A stretch of 64,000 nucleotides of DNA from Zhengitettix transpicula (lineage: Eukaryota; Arthropoda; Insecta; Orthoptera; Tetrigidae), in the NCBI GenBank assembly GCA_037074705.1, contig CM073593.1, positions 59,995,501-60,059,500 on the forward strand, in the 5' to 3' direction. A program made the translations under genes and the position numbers. The stretch's first letter is position 1, and each line of letters starts with the position of its first letter. The notes below the pieces were generated by a model. The model was not told where the DNA came from, did no database searches, and was given only the letters and a program-made list of their open reading frames with translations. Below are positions 1 through 12,442 of the stretch, one piece after another.

Positions 1-1199
1 ATGTATTGTTTTGGAAGGTAATGTATAAATCGTGATGACAATGCATCCAGAGAGTACATTTTGGTTAATTTCCGTGGTCACAGACCATGTTGTTGGTCTG
101 AGGCTGCGTATAAACACGATTAAAATCATATAAAACTGCGTACCATAATTCGATAATTTTGGTAGGCTCATAATTTAATGCATAGGGTGCGCATCAAATT
201 TCTTGACGGTTCAGTTTAGTGTCTTCTTACGTTCGTTAATAAATAAATTAATGCAACTTGTAACGGCATATTGTTCTTAAACTGTCTTTAATCCTGTTTT
301 AATGAGAAATATTTTGCGAGAACAGTTAACGAAATGCTAATGACGTTTCTGTAGGCAGCCTACTGAACATTCTCAAAAATTATTTGTATTAGAGTAATTT
401 TTTCATTAGTGGTAGCAAATTGTAGTCCATGAACACAGAGGGATGGCAGATCCTTCAGAATATTCACTCATTAAATGTCTTCTACATACCTAGAGGGCAG
501 ACGGAATTTAATTGCGAGTTGAATAAATTTAGCGTTGTTGCCACTTAATAAAGGGGCGGAGTGACTGGGCCCGTGATGAAGAAGAAGCCAGCGCTGAGGA
601 AGTAATAATACTGAAGGAATGTAGCGAGCGCTCCGATGTTCAGCATGTGCACTTTCCGGCTGGGTTCGCTTGAATGGGCCCAAACAGGGCTCGAGATGGA
701 GAGGATTTAATAAGGCGTTGCTGACTTGGGAAAAGGGGTTGGGGCAATGGAACGAAGAATGGCCGTTTAGGACCAACATTGGAAAATAACCGACCTATAG
801 CAAAACAACTCAAGGTAGAAAAAAACAGCATCGTCTGTGGGTGGAAAGAATATCGTAACAGAAAATTCATTGTTTTTCCTGGAATAATGCAACTCAAGTA
901 TGTGGCTTCGTAAAAACTTTCGTGGGCAGCATTACTGAAGTTGTAGCAAAACATGTCTGGTATTTATAGTTTCCATTGCACGCTGGTGTTTTTCAGAAAT
1001 ATTATTTGTGTTTTATTTCGATAATTAATAACGTCTTGTAGATACAGAAAAGAATTAATGGCAGATATGATATAATTTATTAGTTTAGAAAGTATATTAT
1101 TAAGTCTCAAGAATCCATCGTGTCGAGCAGGATCAAGTTTTATGATGCAGCATCATGTAGCGCCTTGATCATAGGCAACCAAGCAATACAATTGTTTAC
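1..1199. other. gene-free AT-rich stretch
   Basis: No gene, RNA or recognisable mobile element is seen. Around 560-780 the base composition is less AT-rich, and short frames are open on the minus strand there, but they match no family I know and have no splice signals that stand out. Confidence 0.5.
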
Positions 1200-1320
1200 T
1201 CAAGGATTACTACGTTAATATTTAGAAAAAAAGAAGTAATCAATTAACAGACAAAATTAAGCGATAAAATAAACGTCACGCAATATTTCTACAATCCTTG
1301 TTGCTTTGACAGGCGATTAA
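1200..1320 (-). mobile_element. degraded Penelope-type terminal repeat with hammerhead remnant
   Basis: On the minus strand a decayed hammerhead core (CTGTCAA for CTGANGA, then loop ACAAGGA, then GAAAT for GAAAC) lies at about 1275-1315. It is followed by a TTTATTTTATCGC...TAATTTTGTCTG arm. The arm matches the arm of the copy at 20.14-20.21 kb, and the loop ACAAGGA is shared with the copies at 1.7, 20.2 and 50.3 kb. The core changes suggest a dead ribozyme. Confidence 0.5.
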
Positions 1321-1718
1321 AATCACAAGAACGATACACCGCAATTAACACAAAAGCCTTGAATGTCTTGAATTTAAAAATTAAAATTACATAACTGCAA
1401 AATATATAATTGTGTTATTGAATTCAAAAGAAGTTTAGGATTAAAAAATTAACTACTGTTAAAAATTATTATTGAAATGTTAGTAATTAGTCAATTATAC
1501 GTCACATTTACTACAATTAAGAAATAATTCACATTGAATTTTTACAATATAATTTGATGGAACATTTCAACCATGTATTGAAACTGTCATTAAATGAACG
1601 CAGATATAAATATTGAGGATAATAAAATTTGGAAAAGACAATAGTAAAATTAAAGATTAAATTATTAATACTCTATGAGTTAATTGATAAAAAATAATCG
1701 GTTGGGAAAAATAATTAT

Positions 1719-1760
1719 TACACAACGTTTCTGAAATCCTTGTTGTTTTCGTCAGGTGAT
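1719..1760 (-). ncRNA. minimal hammerhead ribozyme of Penelope-like type
   Basis: Read on the minus strand, CAC-CTGACGA is followed by a 17-nt stem-loop II region with loop ACAAGGA, then GAAAC-GTT-GTG. CTGACGA (1749-1755) fits the CUGANGA core, GAAAC (1727-1731) fits the second core strand, GTT fits the GUH cleavage site, and CAC/GTG can form the short stem I. Stem III is almost absent, as known for the minimal hammerheads in metazoan Penelope-like elements, which are thought to act as dimers. Stem II is weak here, so activity is doubtful. Confidence 0.6.
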
Positions 1761-2892
1761 TCAAAATCGCAAGAGCCGTAGTAACGACACGTGGCACAAA
1801 TCAAGTGCAAAACTCAATTATCTCAAGGACAGGTTACTCTTTATCTAATTAGAATACTTCTAATTTTAGTCAGTATTTTCGTATGGTAATAAATATAAAT
1901 CTTTTGATGTATAGGTTACATGGAAAATTTCATCGATTAATTTGTGAGACTATCAATGAAGATAGAGAGATATATCACCGACTAAAAATGAAAGATTTAG
2001 TGCTGATGATTTCAGATATTATACAACGTCAAATAAGACCTGGCGTATAAGAATTTTGATTCCTGAAATTTGGAGATGCCGATGATTTTTTTGTTTCCTA
2101 TTTCCATGATGAATAATTAAGGAAAAAGAATCAGTCGTCTCGCGGAAATAATACTAATATTTTGCTACAACGCTAAGAATTGAAGCAAATGATCCATTAC
2201 ATCACCTTACGGAATCCTTTTATTTTTTTTTGTTACAATGAAGCGATGTGACGGACGAAAAGGCTTTTCGCACCCTGTGCCACTCCAATTAGGCTGATCG
2301 CACAAAGCGGTTCATCAGAGCTTCGCACAAAACTGAATTATGCGTTTATTTGTCAGTGGCAGAATATTTAAACCGTATCGGGCTAGTAATTGTAAGCTTC
2401 GAAGGTCCCTAACAAAGTTGTCTGTTTTCAAAGTAAATGTAAATAGCACTTTTAAAGAGCAGCCAGGGGATGTGCTACAGTGCTTTGAGCGCCCAATTGT
2501 TTCTCTCGATTCATTATTTACTCAATTGTCACAAGCGGAGTTTGCAAACTCCCCCGCGGTAGAAACAATTGCACGGCCTATCGTTAAAGCAAAAGAGAAT
2601 ATCGAATTGATTGACTTCAAAAGTTCATACTGTCCGAATTGAAACAGATTTGGAATTGATGTTTCGTTGTTACCGAAATATATCACAATAAATGACAGAT
2701 CAAAGCGCATGATATTTGGTTTTCTAGCTGCGTTAATAAATAATTTGGGCAACATTACTAAACTTTAATAAATGTTTAATTATGTTTAACATAATATCAT
2801 AGTAATTTTAAACATAAAAACACATATAGTGAAATCGGCTACTCCCGTACAGATAATCGAAAATTTGTTCATTTACTTGTGTTATGATAAAG

Positions 2893-2965
2893 AATACGGT
2901 CAGTGTTACGACCTCGCATGACAGAGCTCCCGAGTTCGAATCCCGGCAAGGGCATTGATGTTATG
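2893..2965 (+). repeat. tRNA-derived SINE fragment
   Basis: GAGTTCGAATC at 2932-2942, followed by CCGGCAAGGGCA, is a good RNA polymerase III B-box in tRNA-like context. The upstream part does not fold as a tRNA cloverleaf and no acceptor stem is evident, so this is read as the head of a tRNA-derived SINE or an old tRNA pseudogene. Confidence 0.5.
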
Positions 2966-2969
2966 AGTG

Positions 2970-5750
2970 AATTTTTCCATATTGAGAACTCCAAGAAAAT
3001 TACTTCAGCAACAAATAAAAAACCAAACAGTGTACAAAGTCTCTATTGGCCTCAGACGTTGATGCGACTATAAAAAAATTAAAATACTGCATTACATTTT
3101 ACCTTTTAAGTATCGTAAAATTACTCATGTCATATAGATTCAAGAAGATGATAATAACATTACATCCATTAAGTAATTTCTTCACGTACGAAGAGAAAAA
3201 TGTAATTGAATTTAACAAAGGTTATCATTTCAAAAGGTTTTCAATTTTGAAACGCATTAATAAGGATATATCAGTAGAAATATAAATAGAGCGTAAGAAC
3301 ACTGATAAGTTTATCATACTCTTTCATACAAACACTTTTATTGTCATAATTTTTATTAGAAATATATCACAATATTATTAGAATGTCGAACTAAATAAAT
3401 TAAACTTACAATGACTTTTGATAGTATATTTACTCATTCCGATCCATTTGAATATAAATTATAAACATTATAGTTATTCACTAAGAAAATATATATTATC
3501 TCATTACCCGGAGCTACTGAAGTGTTTATTTTTTTAAACTAAAATAGTCTGCTCGTATTCTATCAAGTTCTGCTATTATTTTACGATTATAATATTCTAT
3601 AATTTAACTGATGACTTATTTTCTGTTTCATGTTTGGCGGTAATCGATTTAATATTTTCTGCTGGAATCTCCTTCGAATGATAATTGAAGATTAATTAAT
3701 ACACTAATCATTATTTCAATTACTAATTATTGTTATATTACTATCGTTAACGTAGTTTTCAATTCTAAAAAGTTTTGTACAATACAAAACAAACAAAAGT
3801 TTGTTGCTTAAATTTTATAACTGTAATAGTTATTATTTTCATGTAATCTTATATTATAACGTATCCTATTTCCTCGAACGAGGACTAATGGAATGAATAA
3901 TAAATCTTAATCTAAATCTAAATTTATTCTAATATTGAATTAACCATGACAGGAAAATAATTCCATTTAGTGTGTAAAATCGCTCCAAACTTGATCAGAA
4001 CCTAATTCTTAGTTTCTTTTCCAGGAGTAAATATATATAAATTCTGTAGTGAACTAACCGTAGATCGACGAACATAAAGTTAACCAAGGAAGAAACATAG
4101 CGGTCTCAGATCCACTTCGAATTCTAAATAGACTATTGCTGCGATTTTTTTATTCTGATCGATGACGCAAGTCTCACTGCATATTTCAATCTGTTAAAGT
4201 TGAAAATATAGTCCGAACTAGTGGGATACGACGGATAAAAGAGTTTATCTTGCTGAAATTCGTGTTAGGACAGCCTTTTCTTCCGGTCAACATGTGTAGT
4301 CTTATAGAATGTTTTACAGAGTTATAGGTATAGGGCTATCGGAACTGCAATCATTTTAGCGAACGAAAACTGATATATATTTCCAAGGGATATATTATAT
4401 TTATTATATTTTATAACTGCAAAGTAATGTGCATTCTGCATAACATTTAGAATACTGTGAGAAAAATTATTTCCCCTAAATTTTTTTCGGATATATCTGA
4501 GGACAATTCTCGACATTTACTGTTCTTATATGAGAATACTTTATATTTTAAGGTAATACAAGTTTGGATCTTGAATTAAAATGCATGATTACCTTAACAG
4601 AACCCTAGATTTTTTAATAACTGAAATAACAAGCAAACAAATGCTTTGAAAGGATTTAAGAGTGGTCTTCCCAAATATTCTCGCCAAAACAATTAACTTC
4701 GCCTTAGATACATTTACATAATACAAGGAACGGAATTCTCTCTCTCAACTGGGTAAGGTGTTGAGCTGAATTTAATTATTCAGTAACGGTTTAACTTTTC
4801 CAATCTTTCATGTTACGCAGCGGCTGCTTTACAGGGTCTTTAATTGCCTCCTTAAGGCATGAACTTCCTTGGAAAGACTAACCGAACCTGTTTCTTGTTC
4901 GATAATATTCTCGTTTTCATAAATTTGCGCAGCACGCAACAACAAACGTGGACCTGACTGTCAAAGCACACTAGGTTCTATAAAACATAAAATAATTAGC
5001 TCCATAATACATAAGGAAACATTTTATAAATCTGATATACTTAATTTATGCCATATATTAACTTGGCTAATCATTTATACTGCTTCTGACTGGACGCAGC
5101 AATCGAAGACTTGGATTGCATTAACTACCCTATGCACCCGACTTAATCAATTTCTATATTCGTAGAATAGGTAATGTAAATATCATTCGAAATTTTTGAT
5201 AACATTTTATTATGGGATTAAAGCAAATATAAAATTTAACTATTTATTATCATAAATTGTGAAATAATTTTTAATTACACTTTTTGCCAAAACAAAGGAG
5301 TTAACAATATATAATTTGCATAATTAAATTTCATACATCAAATATTTTTATACGTGAAATATTGTAGTTATGCTGGAAATACGTTGAAGTATTTTAGAAA
5401 ATGTACCGACTCCAGAAAGTAAGGAAACTGGTCGGTAATAAAGTATTTACCTTTTCCAAAATTGAAAGTTAAGAAAAACATTTTGCTTGTTAAGGCTCTG
5501 GGGAGCGTCACAGATTCGAGACAGAATAGAGTCGACTCTTTGTTGAAATAAAATTGTTATAATATATTAATTATCCTGCCGTCGATCTTGCAGCTCTGAT
5601 TTTATTTCGATGAATACAAACAGAGTCTTTATATATGGAAACGTACAGTTCTTCCCAAATTATAACTTGACTTTCTCATTTACCGTACAGATATTGGTTT
5701 TATCTCAGAGCTACATATAATTTTCTTTTTTCTCTCACTAATATTAGTTG
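2970..5750. other. gene-free AT-rich stretch
   Basis: Strongly AT-rich with only short chance frames. I see no repeat family, splice signal or RNA structure I can name. Confidence 0.5.
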
Positions 5751-5752
5751 AA

Positions 5753-5789
5753 GTATCGTAAGTGGTGAAGCACCGATTTTCCACGATAC
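5753..5789. repeat. imperfect inverted repeat
   Basis: GTATCGTAAGTGG at 5753-5765 faces CCACGATAC at 5781-5789, giving a hairpin with a small bulge. It lies just upstream of the possible Initiator at 5825. Function unknown. Confidence 0.45.
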
Positions 5790-5824
5790 GCGACACGAGT
5801 AGTCCCCGAAAATTTAGTCGATCG

Positions 5825-5880
5825 TCAGTTCTTTTAACTGTATTTTGCTATAGGCCGTGAGATATAGCATGGCGTGTGAG
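5825..5880 (+). other. possible short first exon (Initiator, ATG, splice donor)
   Basis: A TCAGTT Initiator (5825-5830, putative +1 at 5827) is followed after 42 nt by an ATG (5869) with A at -3 and G at +4. Four codons later (Met-Ala-Cys-Glu) comes GAG|GTACGT, a good 5' splice site at 5880/5881. There is no DPE at +28 and no TATA box. Each signal is short and could be chance; only their order and spacing are suggestive. Confidence 0.15.
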
Positions 5881-5884
5881 GTAC

Positions 5885-7710
5885 GTAATAGAAGAAGGGA
5901 GTAAGTGGAGGGGAGTATTGTCGTCAGCGGTGGAACTGCCGATTGCAGGCACGCTGGCGTACGCTGCTATCATTCTTAAAAATATTCATTGTATACTCAA
6001 AAATGGTATATATAAACAGCGGGAAGGTTTATGTACTTAATCGTTTCTTAACTTTTACGGATATCTTGCAACATATCTTCGACGTAAAACAATATATTGC
6101 GTTAAGTTTATGTTTTCAGAATATATTTAACACTACCAAGTAGCCGTAACAAAGGTTCATTAAAACTGAGCTCAGACCTACCCTCACTCAATTACAGGGT
6201 AGTTCAAGACTGCGTAGCCTATCACGACTCAATACTGGTCAATATTTTGTGGTATTTTAATTGTGTGCAACAAGTCAATCGTCAAAAGTTGGTTCGTGTA
6301 TGTAACTAACAGTATTTTTAGTTGAAATTATCCATAATTAATCCAATTTTTAGTTTTAATTCACAATTGGTACTTTAAATCGCTATTTTAAGTGTACAGT
6401 TGGTTCTTCTATAATCATATATATTATGATCAATTCAGTGACTATAAATGCCTATTAATAAAACTCAATATAATTTTTTTTCTGCTATAAACCTAAATTC
6501 ACGCGAGAGAAACAGCTAATTTAATAAACTTTCTAGATTTTTCATATCAGATTATTTATAGAGTTCTAACTGTAATTAAAAATAATTCATTGATATATTA
6601 ATACCAAATATTTATTTTATTAGGTTATATTGTAGAGGGATGGACTCATTAAAGCCGGATTCGCTTTAAACTTGATTCGTCGAGGCTGGACAGCCATTTA
6701 TGACGGAATTGACTAAGATAGGAATTGAACATGGACTTTAAACAGTTTTTAGTATCGAGATATTAGGGAATTCAAATGCAGTTTCTATTTAATGAAGCAT
6801 ATTTGTTTGATTATCGAGTGGAAAATTTGAATTGTTCCGTAAAAGAGACTTGATATCTTTATTGTGCCGAGCGTAGGGAAATCGTTTTTAGTTCTCTTCC
6901 ATTTAAGGGTGGATTACGATATATTGGAACCTTACTTCGGAAATTAACAGGGAAATGTTTGAAGGAAAATACGTGAGTTTAAGTTTATTCAGTTTAAGAA
7001 CTCATTTTAAAGTTAATTCTTATTTCAAGAAAATGGAGTGGAAAATATTAAAACACGTACATTTATGAATTAAATTTCCAACTTTCGGTAACACTACTAA
7101 TATTTTAGAAAAATATGTTAGGAATAACAGAGAAACACAAAATTGCTTTATTTCGTATCTCACACAAACGACAGTAGAACCCGTCTTGAGGAACGCCTAT
7201 TGAATTTCAACAAGCAACTGCAAACAGGCACGGAAATTATCCAGCGATTACGACGCCCTTCCCGGACGGAATGGAAGGAATCGCCTCGGAACGATTTATC
7301 GGAGAGGAGCACAAAGCTGGCAAGATGAGACTCGCTTCGCAATTAGAGGCTGCACTGCTTGAAGCCATTGATCGTTCGTCTGTATCCCACCTGTAGCGCT
7401 CTCAAGATCCTTCAAACCAATGCAAAGTTCTCAGTACTCGTCCAGGTATTCCAATCGCCGAGAACTCAAAGTATTGTGACATATTCTCTGGTCGTGTACT
7501 TAACATGAAAAAAAAAATAGCAATGACTCAGTAGTAGAATTGGATCTGTGTTGACTTACAATAATATAAGAACTTTAAATAATAATCAAAATCTGGAAAA
7601 TAACATTCAGTTCAGAATCTCACAAAGAACGATAAACTGAGAGACATGGAATATTTTATGTACATATAAAACTCTTTGTTTAGGGGTTTAATGCCTGAAG
7701 TACCCTATTT
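5885..7710. other. mostly featureless AT-rich sequence
   Basis: No recognised gene or repeat. A less AT-rich patch at about 7150-7460 is open on both strands for about 60 codons, but neither translation matches a family I know. Confidence 0.45.
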
Positions 7711-7719
7711 CTTTTACAG

Positions 7720-7797
7720 AAAATGAGCCGGAAGAAGACAAATCAGTGGATCATAGAATCAGTAGAAAAAAAAACAATAAGGCCAGAAACTCAATAT
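7720..7797 (+). other. possible terminal exon
   Basis: CTATTTCTTTTACAG ending at 7719 is a good splice acceptor. Skipping two bases, the next frame reads 25 codons rich in charged residues (begins NEPEEDKSVDH) to a TAA, and AATAAA signals follow near 8.0 kb. No protein family is recognised and the exon is very short, so chance is quite possible. Confidence 0.18.
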
Positions 7798-8782
7798 AAA
7801 AACAGGTTGAAAATTTAGAACTAATAAAATTTATGATTATTTATAATTGAAATTTTTTTAAAATCATTGTATTTAAACAACATTCCATTGTTAATTTCGA
7901 AGTATTGTTAAGTCATTTAGGCCGAAATGGGTGGATAAAAAGTTTCATGATATAATTTTAATTGTGCAAATTTATTTCAAGAAATTAATTGTAAATGATA
8001 TTCAATAAATTTTAATTTAATTGTATAATAAATAACTTATGAATAAAATCTTGTTTTATATAAATTTTTAAATATTTAGACTTGTTAATAAAATAAAAAT
8101 TGGCATGATGTATCGTTTCTTTTCGGTGCAAATATAAAAATTTTACATGTTCTAATTTTTTATTATATTCAAATATATTTCTGAAAGGTTTTGTCGTTTT
8201 TTTTTCATTTATTTTATTTGTACAACCACATAGGGATATATAAAACTGTAATTAGTTACTTATAGTCAATATTAAACCCATATTGAAAGCGTTCGAAAAT
8301 TTCACTGTTTTATTGAAATTATGAAAGTCTTCATAACTCCTCAGATTATTATTGATATTAGCTTTCGAACTTACAAAATAGAGATTGTTTCTTATATATT
8401 AATATTTCTCACACTATGCCTGCTCTTCTACTATTCTGTTCGAAAAGATCTCGTATATTTTCTGTTACCTACTGGATATCAACTCAACTCTGGTATACAA
8501 CCTTTAATCTTCTAAGTATTGAAGTCATTCAATTGAAATCATATCTAAGAAGATTCCAAATACATTCAATCACGAGTCGCCCAAAAAATTTATTTTCAAT
8601 ACAATTACTTTTATATTGTTTTTCCTATGTCCAACTCGTTTGTTCTCTCTCGTTTTCTAATGGTTATTTATATTTTCCTCTGTTGTATTTCAGAAGAAAA
8701 TGTTTCAATATTGACTAATATTTGGTTAATAAATTATAGCCCATAAATTGGGAGATTAGAGTAACACAGAGATGTTTATTTG

Positions 8783-9326
8783 ATTTTTTTTAGGGCAACA
8801 GGCTACACGAGGATAATCCACGTTGGGCAACTCCCCTTAATAGCATAGGAAGGGATTTGAAAGGGGGGATGCGGAAGGGTAGAGGAAGGTAGCCAAGGGT
8901 TAACTAGGGCCCCCGGGCTATATTTTAAGGATCCTACCCGGCATTCGCCTAAAGAAATGCAGGGAAAACCCTAGAGAAACCTGCTTCAGGTAGGTTGGGC
9001 ATTGGGTACTTGTCCCACGCCCTTCCGATAGCGGGAGAGGAGTTTGCTGTGGGGACGCAGCATTCCCTTCTCCGTGCCTCGACCAGTTTAAGGACTATTC
9101 CAATGGGAATAGCGGACAACTCTTATCGTATGCCCAAGGTCTGTGACCCCGGAACATAAACCTCTCAGAACAGGCCGAGGTGCCTCGGCTTGTGGGAACC
9201 TTACTTCAAAAACGGAGTGGAAAAGGCATTCCCAAAGGTAGCCCCTTCGTATCTCTCCTATAAGGTTCTGCCTGCGAGAGAACATCCCTCGCAGGTATTG
9301 CCTGCGAGAGAATAGCCCTCGCAGAC
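8783..9326 (-). mobile_element. poly(A) retroposon with 5' double hairpin, copy A
   Basis: The longest copy of a family found at least seven times in this window. Its sense strand is minus: the tail is the run of T at 8783-8791, preceded in sense by TAGCCTGTTGCCCT. The sense 5' end carries two tandem hairpins, CTGCGAG-N9-CTCGCAG, at 9302-9324 and 9272-9294 (30-nt spacing). Copies at 40.5 and 58.4 kb match nearly base for base over several hundred bp. No frame is consistently open across copies, so it looks non-autonomous. No clear tRNA or 7SL head is seen. Confidence 0.75.
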
Positions 9327-9639
9327 CCAGTAATACAGAGAGATTTGCTAGAATATTTACAATTTTATAAAACTGCATTCAACAAGTAGTTTTAGGCCAT
9401 TTTCGTCGTAAGAAACCTTCAAGTTTATCCGAATCTATAAGTTATTATTTAACATGTTTTTCTAATTTAATGAGACTTATATGTAAGCTTCACAAATTCG
9501 CTTGCGTTACGTAATCTTTATTGGGTACCTATATGAGGGATTTTTGAGTCGCATAAAATATTCATCGTCCACCGTCTCCAGCTCCGTCGGTCGTAAGAAA
9601 TTTACAGCGCCCGGGAAACGCTGGCGTTAAAGCAAGCCC

Positions 9640-9675
9640 ATGTTGGTGGCAGCAGTGTTTGTTATTCTCAGACAG
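9640..9675 (+). other. possible first coding exon with consensus splice donor
   Basis: An ATG at 9640 opens twelve codons reading MLVAAVFVILRQ, hydrophobic like the start of a signal peptide. It ends exactly at CAG|GTAAGT (donor at 9675/9676), a full match to the 5' splice consensus. It sits in a CG-richer island (about 9.55-9.8 kb) with an ATAAAATA box near 9554. The ATG context is weak (C at -3). If real, the exon ends in phase 0. Confidence 0.28.
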
Positions 9676-10565
9676 GTAAGTCCATCAATCCGATTCGAGT
9701 GGCGGGAACATTGTTACGAATAATATCTCACCCCCGCCAGCCAGTCAGCGTAAACCGGGTTACGGCCACTAAATTTAACGGCTCAACGTTACATGCATCG
9801 TATGCTTACTCACTCCCTTACGTATGTGGAATTTATGTCACCTATTAAATACTACTCGAGAAAACACAATTTATGAAGCAATTTCAAAAGAAACCTATTC
9901 TTGAATTATGATTAGTATACTCAAAACTCGTTCAAAGTACACATCGCGGTCCAAAAAAAGCCCAGAGAGGTTTCCATTAATATATATTAATAGAATAAAA
10001 AATTAATTCTCTGTCATGGAGAAGAGTTGGGATGTCAGTTCAACTATCAAAAAGTAAATTAATTCGTGTTTCAGAGTTTTATCGCTTGCCATACGTTTTC
10101 GTCTTAAATAGGTAATAATGAGCACGTTCTTATTAAATGATTTACATAATGTTTATATTCTTTACTGCAATTAAACACAATTTTAAAACGGAATCGAAAA
10201 TTCTCATAATATCAAATTTTTAGCAGAATTGACGTTAATAGCCATTTTATAAAATATTAATAAATAAAATTATTTGTGTCTCCATCAATGAACTAAGACA
10301 CAAAAATTTAAAAGAATATTTTCATATATTATGGCACGTTTCAGATTCAAAAATATCCAATTAACTACTTCTTTGTGAAATATATACTTTTATATAAAAA
10401 TATTTAGTAGGATAATTAATGGTTGGTGCAGTAGGAAAAAAATTATATTGAATACTTTTTATGCACATCCAAATTACAGACATAAAATTTAGTTAACATA
10501 AATAAATAAAGGGCTTTGAGTCTGCAACGTAAATGTAATGTTTTTTGCAAAAAATATATTAAATT

Positions 10566-10607
10566 AACTACGACGTTTCGTCCTCTTCTTGGAAATCATC
10601 AGGTATG
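10566..10607 (-). ncRNA. hammerhead ribozyme, Penelope-like type (best-preserved core)
   Basis: Minus strand: ATAC-CTGATGA (10602-10596), TTTCC-AAGAAGA-GGA stem-loop II, CGAAAC (GAAAC at 10579-10575), then GTC-GTAG. All core positions of the hammerhead are intact: CUGAUGA, GAAA and a GUC cleavage triplet. TAC/GTA can form stem I and TCC/GGA stem II, and stem III is reduced to about two pairs. Such minimal hammerheads are known from the terminal repeats of animal Penelope-like elements. The flanking sequence resembles the 31.75 kb element. Confidence 0.7.
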
Positions 10608-10609
10608 AC

Positions 10610-12360
10610 CATTTTTAACAATTTTTTATTCAATCCATGTATTAAATTTAGAGCAAAGATTCTACTGCCTTGTGTGTTGTAATGTTACAGACAAAAGTTA
10701 AGACAAAACTTGTCATGACTGATGACATAACATAAGAAGGCGTAATATAATATTTAATTAAATATTTTTTGTAATAATAACCTTTCTTATAATAAATTCA
10801 GATATTTTTATCATTATTATATAATTTAGTTCTTCTAGTTATTTTTTATTAACAGCTTATCGACAGTATTAACCATTATCGTTATGTAATAATATAAATT
10901 ATATATACGCAAATCATTATAAAATTCATTATAGTGTTATTCGTAGAGAAAAATTAATTGAAACTTTTTTATACATATCTCCTACACCTTATTATATTTA
11001 CGTAATGGGCACCAAATAGTTAGAAAGTTTTATTTATTTTATTCCATACGGAAAACCCCGGTTGCAATGTTTAAAATCTATACAATCATGGTACTAAAAC
11101 AATATACCGACATTAACATTAAATAAATTTAACTGTCAGTAAGGCAATAAATTGCTCTACATTTCTTTAAATATGTAAACTATATTATACATAAGTAAAA
11201 ACGTGTAAAACTTTTACTTCTTCAAAGTATTTATAAAAATTTGCGGTCATGGAGTTTTCGGTATACGCCCTATTCAATCTTCAAAACGAGAATTTTTAAT
11301 TCTTTTAATTTGAAATGTAAAATTAAAATCAATGTTCTACGTTACTTGAAAATTTATCTACATATAACATACTTGGCTTTTAGGTTTGTAACATGAAAAG
11401 TTTATATTTATTGAAGATTAAAACTGCATATGCCAAGAAATCCAACTACAAATATTAAAAAATGTAGTGAAGAAAGTAAAAAAAATATATTTTACTTATA
11501 AGGGTGATTAAAAATTCGACTAAGGTAAGGGAGCGTCGTTTTAAAATAACCGTACGTTCCTCAGGACTGTTTTGAGTTTTTTCTAAGTCTGGATGTAAAA
11601 TGATAGTTTCAAGTTTAATCACATATTTCACTTGTAATTGATATCAGTTAATTTTTTATAAATTTAGCACATGTTTGTAAGAATATTTACCTTAATCTGG
11701 AATATTTTATTGGGAGACATCCAGTAAATATATATGTGGAAGTTTTTTGAGTTTCACAATTTTTACACAAATTACATGTAAATAATTTGTTCGGAATATT
11801 CTAATATGGGAAAAGCGACGTTATTTTAGTAAAAATATAAAAAGATGCTCTTTCATGGCGATTATCTTTGGCTGACCGTGCTTTCAATTAATTTTTAAGT
11901 ATACTTATAAGCCTGAACTAGCCCTCGGATTTCGTATTTCCATTATTAGTTGATACATGAAGAGTGGAAAATCGCCATTTGGTTGTTTTAACAAAGGATG
12001 AGTGTTCATTTCCAAGCTGTATCCTAGAGTAATGATCTTTATATCTTCATATGCGGGTCACATACATTGGATGCATTGTTCGCTTTTCTCAGTTCGTACA
12101 ACTTTTACTTAGTCTAATGTGGAGGTGAATAATGGGACAGTGTCATACGAATGAAATGTATTGTAACGCGGGTATTCTTTTTTCGGAATTGTTGTATTTG
12201 CTGTAGTTTGGAGGATCCTTTTGTTTCCCAACTCGAGACGCCGACCTGTAATTAGCCGCACGTGAATATTTCAATAGTTACAGGATTAGCTGCTCCGAGA
12301 TAACGTACATTGTGGCACTGTAAAACTTTGGTTCGGCCCATGGGAAAATCCATTACGACG
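10610..12360. other. gene-free AT-rich stretch
   Basis: No gene, RNA or named repeat found. Composition is uniformly AT-rich. Confidence 0.5.
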
Positions 12361-12442
12361 AAGACGGTGACGCTAGTGGCGGGGGAAACGTCCAAGAAGA
12401 GATTTTGAGACAGTCGGCGGAAGGACGTTGAGGACAGTTGTC

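Noticed and set aside
2009..2035. CTGATGATTTCAGATATTAT with ACAACGTC
   Set aside because: Second strand is ACAAC not GAAAC and no stem II forms.
2340..2642. 100-codon plus-strand frame
   Set aside because: Reasonable amino-acid mix but no family, splice or promoter signals; this length is expected by chance.
2893..2965. Functional tRNA gene
   Set aside because: Only a B-box is present; no cloverleaf, anticodon arm or acceptor stem can be drawn.
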